Below are positions 32,697 to 44,100 of a stretch of 64,000 bases of DNA, piece after piece. Source of the DNA: Prunella strophiata (taxonomy: Eukaryota; Chordata; Aves; Passeriformes; Prunellidae); contig JAZBQD010000014.1 in NCBI GenBank assembly GCA_036583965.1, positions 48,055,126 to 48,119,125 on the forward strand, written 5' to 3'. Below the pieces are notes generated by a model, which was given only the letters and a program-made list of their open reading frames with translations, searched no databases and was not told where the DNA came from. Position numbers and translations under genes: made by a program. How positions within the stretch are numbered: position 1 is the stretch's first letter; each line of letters starts with the position of its first letter.

Positions 32697-34974
32697 GGGC
32701 CGGGGCCGGGGCCGGGGCCGGGGCCGGGGCCGGGGCCGGGGCCGGGGCCGGGGCCGGGGCCGGGGCCGGGGCCGGGGCCGGGGCCGGGGCCGGGGCCGGG
32801 GCCGGGGCCGGGGCCGGGGCCGGGGCCGGGGCCGGGGCCGGGGCCGGGGCCGGGGCCGGGGCCGGGGCCGGGGCCGGGGCCGGGGCCGGGGCCGGGGCCG
32901 GGGCCGGGGCCGGGGCCGGGGCCGGGGCCGGGGCCGGGGCCGGGGCCGGGGCCGGGGCCGGGGCCGGGGCCGGGGCCGGGGCCGGGGCCGGGGCCGGGGC
33001 CGGGGCCGGGGCCGGGGCCGGGGCCGGGGCCGGGGCCGGGGCCGGGGCCGGGGCCGGGGCCGGGGCCGGGGCCGGGGCCGGGGCCGGGGCCGGGGCCGGG
33101 GCCGGGGCCGGGGCCGGGGCCGGGGCCGGGGCCGGGGCCGGGGCCGGGGCCGGGGCCGGGGCCGGGGCCGGGGCCGGGGCCGGGGCCGGGGCCGGGGCCG
33201 GGGCCGGGGCCGGGGCCGGGGCCGGGGCCGGGGCCGGGGCCGGGGCCGGGGCCGGGGCCGGGGCCGGGGCCGGGGCCGGGGCCGGGGCCGGGGCCGGGGC
33301 CGGGGCCGGGGCCGGGGCCGGGGCCGGGGCCGGGGCCGGGGCCGGGGCCGGGGCCGGGGCCGGGGCCGGGGCCGGGGCCGGGGCCGGGGCCGGGGCCGGG
33401 GCCGGGGCCGGGGCCGGGGCCGGGGCCGGGGCCGGGGCCGGGGCCGGGGCCGGGGCCGGGGCCGGGGCCGGGGCCGGGGCCGGGGCCGGGGCCGGGGCCG
33501 GGGCCGGGGCCGGGGCCGGGGCCGGGGCCGGGGCCGGGGCCGGGGCCGGGGCCGGGGCCGGGGCCGGGGCCGGGGCCGGGGCCGGGGCCGGGGCCGGGGC
33601 CGGGGCCGGGGCCGGGGCCGGGGCCGGGGCCGGGGCCGGGGCCGGGGCCGGGGCCGGGGCCGGGGCCGGGGCCGGGGCCGGGGCCGGGGCCGGGGCCGGG
33701 GCCGGGGCCGGGGCCGGGGCCGGGGCCGGGGCCGGGGCCGGGGCCGGGGCCGGGGCCGGGGCCGGGGCCGGGGCCGGGGCCGGGGCCGGGGCCGGGGCCG
33801 GGGCCGGGGCCGGGGCCGGGGCCGGGGCCGGGGCCGGGGCCGGGGCCGGGGCCGGGGCCGGGGCCGGGGCCGGGGCCGGGGCCGGGGCCGGGGCCGGGGC
33901 CGGGGCCGGGGCCGGGGCCGGGGCCGGGGCCGGGGCCGGGGCCGGGGCCGGGGCCGGGGCCGGGGCCGGGGCCGGGGCCGGGGCCGGGGCCGGGGCCGGG
34001 GCCGGGGCCGGGGCCGGGGCCGGGGCCGGGGCCGGGGCCGGGGCCGGGGCCGGGGCCGGGGCCGGGGCCGGGGCCGGGGCCGGGGCCGGGGCCGGGGCCG
34101 GGGCCGGGGCCGGGGCCGGGGCCGGGGCCGGGGCCGGGGCCGGGGCCGGGGCCGGGGCCGGGGCCGGGGCCGGGGCCGGGGCCGGGGCCGGGGCCGGGGC
34201 CGGGGCCGGGGCCGGGGCCGGGGCCGGGGCCGGGGCCGGGGCCGGGGCCGGGGCCGGGGCCGGGGCCGGGGCCGGGGCCGGGGCCGGGGCCGGGGCCGGG
34301 GCCGGGGCCGGGGCCGGGGCCGGGGCCGGGGCCGGGGCCGGGGCCGGGGCCGGGGCCGGGGCCGGGGCCGGGGCCGGGGCCGGGGCCGGGGCCGGGGCCG
34401 GGGCCGGGGCCGGGGCCGGGGCCGGGGCCGGGGCCGGGGCCGGGGCCGGGGCCGGGGCCGGGGCCGGGGCCGGGGCCGGGGCCGGGGCCGGGGCCGGGGC
34501 CGGGGCCGGGGCCGGGGCCGGGGCCGGGGCCGGGGCCGGGGCCGGGGCCGGGGCCGGGGCCGGGGCCGGGGCCGGGGCCGGGGCCGGGGCCGGGGCCGGG
34601 GCCGGGGCCGGGGCCGGGGCCGGGGCCGGGGCCGGGGCCGGGGCCGGGGCCGGGGCCGGGGCCGGGGCCGGGGCCGGGGCCGGGGCCGGGGCCGGGGCCG
34701 GGGCCGGGGCCGGGGCCGGGGCCGGGGCCGGGGCCGGGGCCGGGGCCGGGGCCGGGGCCGGGGCCGGGGCCGGGGCCGGGGCCGGGGCCGGGGCCGGGGC
34801 CGGGGCCGGGGCCGGGGCCGGGGCCGGGGCCGGGGCCGGGGCCGGGGCCGGGGCCGGGGCCGGGGCCGGGGCCGGGGCCGGGGCCGGGGCCGGGGCCGGG
34901 GCCGGGGCCGGGGCCGGGGCCGGGGCCGGGGCCGGGGCCGGGGCCGGGGCCGGGGCCGGGGCCGGGGCCGGGGC
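32697..34974. repeat. (GGGGCC)n hexanucleotide array, 378 uninterrupted units
   Basis: Full GGGGCC units run from 32702 to 34969 (2,268 bp, 378 units), with a five-base partial unit on each side. I saw no interruption in any line. Every unit holds one CpG, one CCGG and one GGCC site, and a G4 run on the plus strand. The plus strand is the sense strand of MET and CAPZA2. No frame on either strand contains a stop: the plus strand reads Gly-Ala, Gly-Pro or Gly-Arg, and the minus strand Pro-Ala, Gly-Pro or Pro-Arg. The motif is that of the human C9orf72 ALS/FTD expansion. It is either a true bird-lineage expansion or an assembly artefact, and purity alone cannot decide. Confidence 0.98.
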
Positions 34975-35290
34975 AGGGCCGGGCCGGCCGGGCCGCATCT
35001 CCCGCCGCGCCCTGTCCGGAGCGGGGCCGGCGGCGCCCGGGGCCCGGCGGGCGCTCTGGCGGTCCCCGCGGCCGCCCCCGCCCGGCGTGCGGGGCGCGGG
35101 GACGGCACGGAGAGGCAGGAGAGACGCGGAAGGGCTCTCCCTTCCCCCACCGCCACTTCCCGTTGCCGAGGCGCCGTGCCCCTGCCAGCCGGCTGCTCCG
35201 AAGCACCCGGGCTGCCGTCCGCAGGCAGCCCCGCGGGCTCCGGGAGGAGGTGGGATGCATGTGATTTACGAGAGGAAGGAGCCGTGGGAA
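34975..35290 (+). promoter_or_regulatory. CpG-island-like flank, candidate CAPZA2 promoter / 5' end
   Basis: About 300 bp of unique, very GC-rich sequence directly 3' of the hexanucleotide array. It starts with imperfect GGGCC variants, then has many CpGs (around 34990-35120 especially). GC falls sharply after 35300. Apart from the adjoining array, this is the only such region in the window, and it lies upstream of CAPZA2 exon 2, which makes it the best promoter candidate. The first coding exon of CAPZA2 (about 13 codons) was not found in it. The strand and promoter role are inferred. Confidence 0.55.
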
Positions 35291-36034
35291 TGAGGAAGGC
35301 TGTTTTGCTTCCTGCTAGGAGGCAGTAATTGGGGAAGTGTGAGGTCAAGGAGCAGAGGGACTGTGTTAGAGATGCACCATGTACTCTTTTTGTGGCAGTG
35401 GGAAACTCAAATTTAAGGCAGATTTTTCCAGAAAAGTCTAAAAAGCAGCAGGATGTTATATGAGACCTCAGTTATCACTGCTCCTTGTCATCCTCTGGGG
35501 GATCCAGCTTCATAGCAGCTGCCTGTTTAATAAGCTAGGGTGTGGTGTTTTGTGTACATGGTGCACTACTCCTGCCTTTATGTAATGCTCTTGCTCACTT
35601 TCCCCTTTAAAAACTTACATTTTCGTGTCTGTGGAAGTTGTGACATGACTCAAATGTGGAAGGCATCAAAAATGATGTTTCAAACTTATTTAAAGTTAGA
35701 AGGATGTCTAAAATATCTAAGTGGTTACAGTAAGACAGATTTTCTGTTTGACCCTGTTTTATAAGTAGAGATGCACTGATATGCCTGGGAGTGCATAGCA
35801 CCTCGGATCTTGCTATCCTCTTCCCAAGAGGGCTTGAAGACTCTGCCTTCCTCTACCTAAATCACATTTCAATGCCACCTCTCTGTTGATACAAGTAGTA
35901 ATGTGATCCAGAAGCATAAGTGGTAATTGTGTTTTTTCTAGCCCCTTATAGGAAATACACGTAACACTAGTCAAGTACATTGTTCCAGAAGGTATGCTGA
36001 AAATACTTTGACTACAGGTTATCTTGCCATCACT

Positions 36035-36290
36035 GAAGGGTTAAGATTGGAAGGGATCCTTGGCATGATATTGTGGAGTCATCTAGAGCAGGCTGCCCAG
36101 GACTGTGTGCAGGTGGCTTTTGGAAATCTCTAGGGATGCAGACTCCACAGCCTCCTTGGACAACCTGTGGCGGTGCTCGGTCACCCTTGTAGTGAAAAAG
36201 TGTTTCCTTGCACTCAGATGGCACCTCCTGTGTTTCATTTTGTGCCCATTGCTTCTTGTCCTGTCAAATAATAAAAGACAGAATAACAGT
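36035..36290 (-). mobile_element. CR1 LINE 3' fragment, antisense
   Basis: The reversed CR1 3' end starts with 'gattggaagggatccttggc' and runs through 'gcaggctgcccaggactgtg'. On the minus strand it reads as the CR1 C-terminus with HKMKHRRCHLSARKHFFTTR and SKEAVESASLEISKSHLHTV, part of a 152-codon frame ending at 36083. It is an old copy. Confidence 0.85.
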
Positions 36291-39200
36291 TTTGTCTTGT
36301 CTCTGTATAATCTTGGTGGCACTGCCTGTGCTTTTGTGGCTGATGGACTTAAGTTCTGAACTTTCTTCCACTCGCTGATTTTGTTTTTTATTTTCTCCAA
36401 AAATGAGTGCAGAGACTCACAGAGACTCTTCCTGCCTTGGTATAAGTGAAGAGAATGAGCACCCATCCATTGTAAATTTAACTTGATTTCTCTATTAGGC
36501 CCATCTAAAATTGATTGTCCTGTATGAGTGGAATTTTCCAAGTCTGAGAGTGTATTTTATTGGCTAAGAAACCAAAGATGGGTAGCACTGCAAACTCATG
36601 GAAAATATACATGTGGCAATATACATGTGATACTGTAAGATTTTATTTCTGATGCATTAGGTTGTGCTGTTGTTGTACAATAAAAATGTGATTTTGAGAA
36701 TTCAGTTTTACTGAGCTTAAAAAAAAAATCAGCTGAATGGCATTTGACAAACACACCCTTCTCACTCATCCAGTTGGGACTATAAATAAAGGCAGGAGTA
36801 GATGCAAAGAGGCAAACATTGATTTTCATGAGAAATAAATCACATTGCTCCTTTATATCCTTTCATGATGCAGAACTGCAGAACTGACAGTATTGAAGGC
36901 TGATGCAAATGATGGTGGTGATGTAGTTTTGTACATAATGTCAGCAGAGACATAACTAGAACCCTGAAACTCCTCAAATTCAAGGAGGAAAGAAGGTGAA
37001 CCAAATAACTTTTTTTGTCTCAGACTTATAATGATGTATGAGCACAAATAAGTAGGAGATCGAGTGATGTAATGATAGGGCAAGTTCAGAAAGGTCTTTG
37101 ATTCATATCTTACTTCATGTTTAGTCAAAAGATTTTAAGTGTTGCAAAGGCAGTAAGCAGTTCCATGTACCTTACTATTGCTGGATTTAAGATGACTGTG
37201 TTTAGCTGTAGCATAATTCAGGTTTAAAACCTGCAGTGTTCAGCATAATTGAGAATATAGGAAGGGGCATAATTGGAATAATGGCAAACCAGATTGTTCC
37301 AGTTCAGGTAAATAACCTTTAAAACCAAGGAAGGAAAAGAACCAGAAAGAACGTTTCAATACTCAAGATAGTTTTGAACTCAATCACATTCCTCAGATTC
37401 CCATTTTTAAAGAGATTTTTGAAGCCTTGTTTTTCTTTCAGTGATGCAAGGAGTGTTGCATCATTGCAACAATACCAGGACTATTTGTAGCAAATAAGGT
37501 GTGTAAGATCTGTGTAGATCCAAAGATCTGAAGTTGGACCCTTGCCAGTGAAAGTTACAGGTTTTAGCATCCAGAAGCAGCGATTTTTCAGTGCTAAAGA
37601 CAGCTTTTGTGATCCACAGTGTTTTGTAGTTGCGTTATTCACATAGGTCACTGAAAGTTCAGAAGCTTTTAGGTATGTTGAATAACGTAAGTTTGTTTGT
37701 TTATTGATTCAGTTTGTTTATTTAAAAAGGGAGTGGAAGAGGTGGAAATCTTGAAGCCCTGAACTCTCAAGCAACAAAGTCATCACTTCTGCACCCTTCC
37801 TATAGATAATGCATCATCACTTAAGTTTTGAATGCAAAACCTATTCATGTGCGCAGGATATTTGAAGTAGTTTTGTTAAAGTCTAGTAACCATTTTTTGC
37901 AGTTCAATGTTATTCTGTTTTATCTAGAAATTGTTTTCTTACCTGTAGCTACAAAAAAAAACCCCTAATAAACATATATAAAAATATTTTAATTAGAATA
38001 TTAGTGGCAGTATTAAAGGTACCATGAGTGTAGGCCATAATTAATGAAAGGTACTGATTTTACTGTAAAAATTGCATTTGCTAACTGTAAATACTCATTT
38101 ACAAACAATAGCACAAATGAAAAACAGCACAAAAACTATTTAAGTCATAAAACTAGTGTTCTTTAGTCCATTTTTGGTAACTTGAACGGACTTGTTTTCT
38201 GTAGATTTGGTTGGGGTTTTTTTTGTTTTTAATGTGAATCTACAAAGCACAGGAGTTAAGTGTATGTGTATGACTTGAGATACAGCCTCAGAACATCAGG
38301 ATGCCTTCAGGGAGGAAAGGATAACACATTAAGTTTTTAAATAGTAAATTAGCTCTTGTATTCCTTAAAATGCTGAACATAATTAATATGGGAATTGCCA
38401 AACTTTTTTAAAAAAAAAAAAAACGTAACTACACCTCTTTCAGTAAGTTTGTATATCAGTAGTTTCACTTTTTTGTAAAGATGGTGTGTGATTTCACAGT
38501 GTGATTAGAAGAAAACTTTGCTTGTAATGAGGAAGTAGTCCCATTTGTGACAGTGAGCCTGGATGGCTTCCAGGTATTTCCTGGTGCATAGGGTAACTTT
38601 GTAACTTCTTAAATTTGTAGATTTTTGACACCTAATTTACCTAATAAAGCTAAACTAAACTCTGCAGTGTAGTTTTGTCAGATTAAGGAAAACCCATTTC
38701 TTATGTCAGTGCTTTGGAATGAAAAGTCAATGCCAGTTAAATGAATCTCTCACCTGTAATGTTGTCTTTAGAGCGTAATACACTGACAGCAGATTACACT
38801 TACGTGTACAAGCCCACCAATGTGAAAGGCTCAGGTACTTTTCTCAACACAAGTATAACATTAGCAGAATTTTTGACAGAAAAAGTGTTACTTTTCTAAT
38901 TTACATATGTTAAAGCAATTCCTGTGTTCTAGTATCATTCATTTTGAAAGGATTTAGACTTCTGACTTCCATAATTATGTCAAATGAGACCTGGAGACTG
39001 TAGAATGAGTAGCTGTTGCATTTGAATAACCTTTTCAGGGTATAATTGCACTGTAATCTATAAAATAAACTTTAAGTCTTGAAAGTGTCCTTGATAACAT
39101 TTTGATGAAATCCATTAGTAAGAATGAGGAAGTTAGGAGTGCTTTTCAGACTGACATGCCATTTTGAATATTGGAGGCCTTCCAAGGATTTAGGATTTTC

Positions 39201-41029
39201 ATGTCCATCTCAGGATATACATGAAAATGTGTATGAAGATAGTATGTTGTCTTGAGTTAGTTGTTTGGGGTTTTTTACCTAAAAATGCATCAATACCATT
39301 GAGATTGAAGGACAGATGTTTGAATCACTTTCTTGGGAAACTGTTAAACACTGTCTGAAGAAGTGATCATATACTGTATGTATATGTAAGTGCAGATAAT
39401 AACTTGGTTTGCTTCTACAGTCATACTGGCTGGAAGAAATTTCTGAAGGTAACTGAAATGCTGGTTAGTCAAAATGGGCCAGCTTAGATAAGGTTGCTTA
39501 GGGATTTGCCCTTTGAGTTTTGGGTATCTCCAGGAACAGAGACTGCTACTAGCTCTCTGGGTGAGGTGTTGCAATGTTTGTCTAAGCACATGGTCAGAAA
39601 CTTATCCTAATTTATAATTGTTGTAACTTGTGTACAGTGCTGCTTGTCTTTTACTGTGAACCTCCATAGTAAGTTACTGTGCAAATCAAAAATTTTTGAC
39701 AGGTAATTACTTGAAGCTTGACGATGAATACAAATGAAACCTGTTATTATAAATAAAAGATCAGTGATTTCTAAAACTTCAGGATATATATTATTTCCCT
39801 AGTACTAGCTTTAAGAAATCAGGTACCCTTTGGGGATTATGACTTCTACCATGTTAGGGAGTATTGGACTATTCATAATGCAGTGACACCTCAGGACCAT
39901 CAAAAGTCCCCTTCTTGCTGTCTTTGTACTCTCAAAGCTTCTTGCAGAAGCTTGCTACCTAGGAAACCTCATAGCTCAAGTAGATAAGAGAAACAAATTG
40001 AAGCAAAAATAGAGTAATAGAACAAGTTATTGGCAAATACAGAGATGAGACTGGAGACATTATGATATAACAGATATGGTTCTATTGCCTACCAATATAG
40101 TCTTCCAACCTACAAGTTCTGCTGTAAAATTCTATTTTTGGTTGGTTTCAATTTTGGCAGTCAAAAAAAGAACAGGAAAAGGGTTTTAGCTGCATTATTT
40201 AGCAAACCCATGTATTTTTTACTGGCAGCCCTGTATACTATTCAATTTCAGGTTCTGGAAGTGGGATGTAAAGGAGTTGAAAGTGCTCATTGAGAAATGA
40301 AAGCAGGTTTTTGAGCATGCGGCAATTAATTTTAAAAACCAACTTTTTTAATCCTTGAGTAAAAATCTTCTGAAATGTAAAATACTTCAAATACTTTCTG
40401 AGCTTGACAGGAGGCATTAAAACTTTGAATAGGTAGCGTAGAGAGAGAATTGTAAGACACTGGAATTGGGGTGGGGATAACAGTTACAGTGGTACCTTAT
40501 TCTATCCATTTTCATGGGGCAGGCTCTGTTACCTTCCTTTTCTCTTGCCACTGCTGTTGAATCTGGGCTTAGTGTCCTTGGGGTATCTCATTATAATAAA
40601 TGATCTCGGTGTAGGAAGGAAGAATCACTTTAAAATCCTGGCCTTTGTAGTAGAAGAATACTTTACAACTATGACCCAAGTGCTTTTTAGCTTAGAGTGG
40701 ATACCACTTTGTAAAGACTGCTGAGAGAGGCCTCGATGCTGCAACTGAGGATCATGTGTGTTGATGTCCCTGTAACAGGACATCTTGGGTTTTTATGTGG
40801 GAGATGACACTGTTGGTTTCTTGCTTTGTGAAGTTTTAGTTAGCCATTTCTTATACCATTTACTTCTCAAATAAAACTTAATGCTTTTACATTTCATTAA
40901 ATGTAAAATTTTACTACTTTTTCAGTTTTCAATGAATGACTTTTGCAAGGCAATAATTTTTTTTATGCTGCTTATCTGTTGTCTATCTGATCTGTAAGCT
41001 TAGGTACGTAGTTGCTCGGCTACTATTGC

Positions 41030-41113
41030 ATATAATTATAAATAGATGTATATAAATATATACATTATACAATATATACATAAATAGCTGTATATAAATG
41101 TACATATAATAAA
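41030..41113. repeat. AT-rich simple sequence (TATA/TATAAA)
   Basis: Imperfect repeats of TATATAAATA and ATACATA type, with almost no G or C. Confidence 0.85.
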
Positions 41114-44100
41114 AGGTTTCCAGTTTTGTGTGCTCAGGAGTCATAAGAATAACTGCAGAATAACATAGGGGAGATCTATCTTATTTTTTTTACGGTTAGT
41201 CTTGTGTATTACTCAAATAACATCCTTTGCTTTCATATTCCTTTTTGCTATCTGTGTCTGATGCAATGACTTTCAGGAGTCCTGTTATGAGTTTGGATTT
41301 TTTAAATCTTCTTAATATGATGTGGTGTGTAAAGTGATTTTAAGATGGAGACTTCTGTGTTATTTAGATATTCAGATACTCTTCTGCTGAAAGGTCCTAC
41401 ATTGAAGCATCCACCACCTTTCAAAGTGGTTATTTTTGTGAAAATAAATCTCATTATTGAAATCAGGTCATCATGTAGAAAGAATGCAGCTAAATTACCA
41501 CACATTGTGTAAGATTCACTGTTTGCACCACTGTGAAGTGCTGGTACTGTTACATACTCTTAAATATTGAGTATTAAAAATAATTGAGAAAAACACATGT
41601 TCTCCAGATGCAATGCAGCTTTAGGCATTTACAATTAAGGAAGTGTCTGTTCAGTCAAAGCCATAGGTATGGAATGTGCCCCTCCTTTCCTGTGCCACAG
41701 AACCACATTTTTACAGGGTTTTTTCCTTAGCTCTTCTAGAAGCAGAAGTGAATTGGATACTGCAGTGAATTTTCAGTTGAGCTTTGTAGGAAGGCAGTTG
41801 CAGGACTACGTTTATATCCATTCCCTCTCTACCAGAGTTGCTGCCTTTGTTCCATGTTTGAGTGAGATGATGCATGTTTTGGGATGCTGTTTTGCTGTTT
41901 GAAGTTATACCCATGGGTGTGGTTTGGTTTCATGAGATGCTGTGAAGGCAGTTTGCTGCTGACATAAGGGAATCCCTTTCTCACATTTTTGTTCTCGGAG
42001 CTTGTCCAGCTGTTTGAAGGCTTTTTTGCCTCCCTAAACTACCAGCAGCAGGAAGCAATAATAATTATTTAAAGCTCTTTTTTAGCTAAATTGGTTGTTA
42101 TCTTCTTGCCACCTTCTAAAGCTTATTCTTTAGCTGGATCAATTTGCTTGTCTGAATACTCACAGAAATAGATGAGCACTGATGATACATAGGAGTTTGT
42201 AAAAATAGTGGTGTAACGTCCTGGGAAGTATCTAACCTAAAGATTTAATGAGCAATTTAAGCCAGTACTACCAAATATCTAGCTATCTAAAGGTGAAGCC
42301 AGTTACACTTTCTTTAAATACTGAAGGGTTTACAAAGTCAAAAACTATGTTGATGTTTGAATAGAGCACCAAGCATTGTATCCAGCAAGTATTTGAACCT
42401 TAGACTGTGCTCTTTGATGTGTTATATATGTTAGTGCAAAATTCATTTTGAGTGGTAGATGTCAGAGCAGTTTTGCTTTGTAAGGTACAACAAAGCTTCA
42501 TATTGAAAAATAATGGCACAGCTCAAGCTGAATGCAAATCACAAGTTTGAATCAAACTCAGAACTAAATAAAACTAGGTAAGTGTTATGTCCAGTATCAC
42601 TCCAGACAGTACAGGCTGTATCCCTTATTTTGAGTGTGACTTACTTGAGAGAATCTTGAGAGAATACAAACTTGCCTCATTTAACTGATGTCTGTATTAA
42701 TATTTATTCATGTGACCATGAGCTAATTATGAAAAAACCCTGTAGCTACAGAGTTAAGTGGGTCAGGACTAACCCATTTGTTTAGTTGCCTGTAGACAGG
42801 TTTTTAACAAGAACTGCACAGAAGGCATGACTGAGAACAGAGCTCTCTAGTCTCTACTGTTCCTGGAGCTCCCTTCTCGATGTGATATCTTTTTTTTGCC
42901 AAACACAGGTTTCTGTGAGTGGGAGATTTACTGTGTGTTGTAAGATAGCAAGGGTACCCTCAGGAATCCAGAATGTAAATGCATTATGTACAATTGCTTT
43001 GAGCCTGCTGTAACAGTGGTAAAAGTAACTTTGGGAAGCTATTTTTATTCCCCTGTGATTAGCAACAGAGTTGTCTTTGAGTGGAAATTATTGTGGGAAT
43101 CTTTTGTATGCCCTCTCTCTTCCTCCTTTCATCTCCCCTCCACCCCAAAATTTTCATGCAATTTTTTACGTAAAAAGGGCTTTTAGTATGTATTTCACAA
43201 TTTCATTTTTATTGCTGCGGAGCAATGAACTTTAACCTGTTATGAGTGTAGAGGAAGGGGTGGGTCTCCCTGCTGCAAAGAGTTCACAGCTGAATTTCTG
43301 AATTTGCAATAAGGTATGTATAGGAGAGAGTAAGGGTGAGTATATGGTTTCACAGTATCCTTCTTATCAGCATGTTTTTTCTGTGCAGCATGAATGTTGA
43401 TTGAAGGAGTGAGCTGTCAGAGTGCCTAGCAAACAAAACTGTGAAATAACTGTCTTTCAGTCGAGTTAAAAGGGGGGAACAAAAAATGAAAGAGGGAGAG
43501 TTTTAATGTCTCTGTTACTGTTAGATGGACCTTAGCGGAGGAGCTGACAGTGGCACTGCGGAGCCCTGCAGTGGGAGCACATTCTCCTTGACCATATATA
43601 GGCACGTACAGCACACAGGGTCGGGCTTCTCCAACCAGTGTCACTTCTCATGTGGCAGGAACAGGAAGAGTGATCTCGGGGCATTTGAAGCTGCTATGTA
43701 TAACTTCTTAAAAATAAAATCAACTTCAGAATGGCTTAGGCTGGAAAAGATGGAGGAGTAGGATTTCTCTTATGTACCTGATGGGTATCATGCTTTGAGA
43801 AAAACTAAATTGTGAAATAAAGGCAGAAGTATTGGAAAAAATAGATTTAGCATAACTGCCACCATTCTGTACATTACTACATTGCTCTTTGCTTGTGTAG
43901 TCTGAAAACTGCAAATATTGTTGTAACTGAGTGTAGGAATTTGTTGATAGACCAACTGTTTTAATCCCTAGCAGAATAGAGAATTAGGCATAATGCCTAA
44001 TAATTGTATTCATCACATACAACAATCCTGTCCTTTTCTCTTTTGCTAGGCTTCTCTGTATGAATTTTTTACCTTAATTGAAATAGTTTACTTCATATAA

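Noticed and set aside
32697..34974. CRISPR-like or satellite/telomeric array
   Set aside because: The unit is 6 bp with no spacers and the DNA is eukaryotic. The motif is not the vertebrate telomere repeat TTAGGG.
32495..35348. Four open frames of about 800-930 codons across the GC-rich block, on both strands
   Set aside because: They are the automatic result of a stop-free 6-bp repeat. The flanking residues differ from frame to frame and match no protein family. Not annotated as genes, although repeat-peptide production is raised as a finding.
38741..38899. 52-codon plus frame in CAPZA2 intron 1 with AG/GT-like borders around 38773-38835
   Set aside because: Composition looks protein-like (TADYTYVYKPTNVKG), but no family is recognised and it does not fit the CAPZA2 protein. 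Too short to support.
43525..43761. ATG frame starting MDLSGGADSGTAEP considered as CAPZA2 exon 1
   Set aside because: It does not match the expected acidic 13-residue start of CAPZA subunits, lies in no CpG island, and has no donor that joins in phase to exon 2 at a sensible point.
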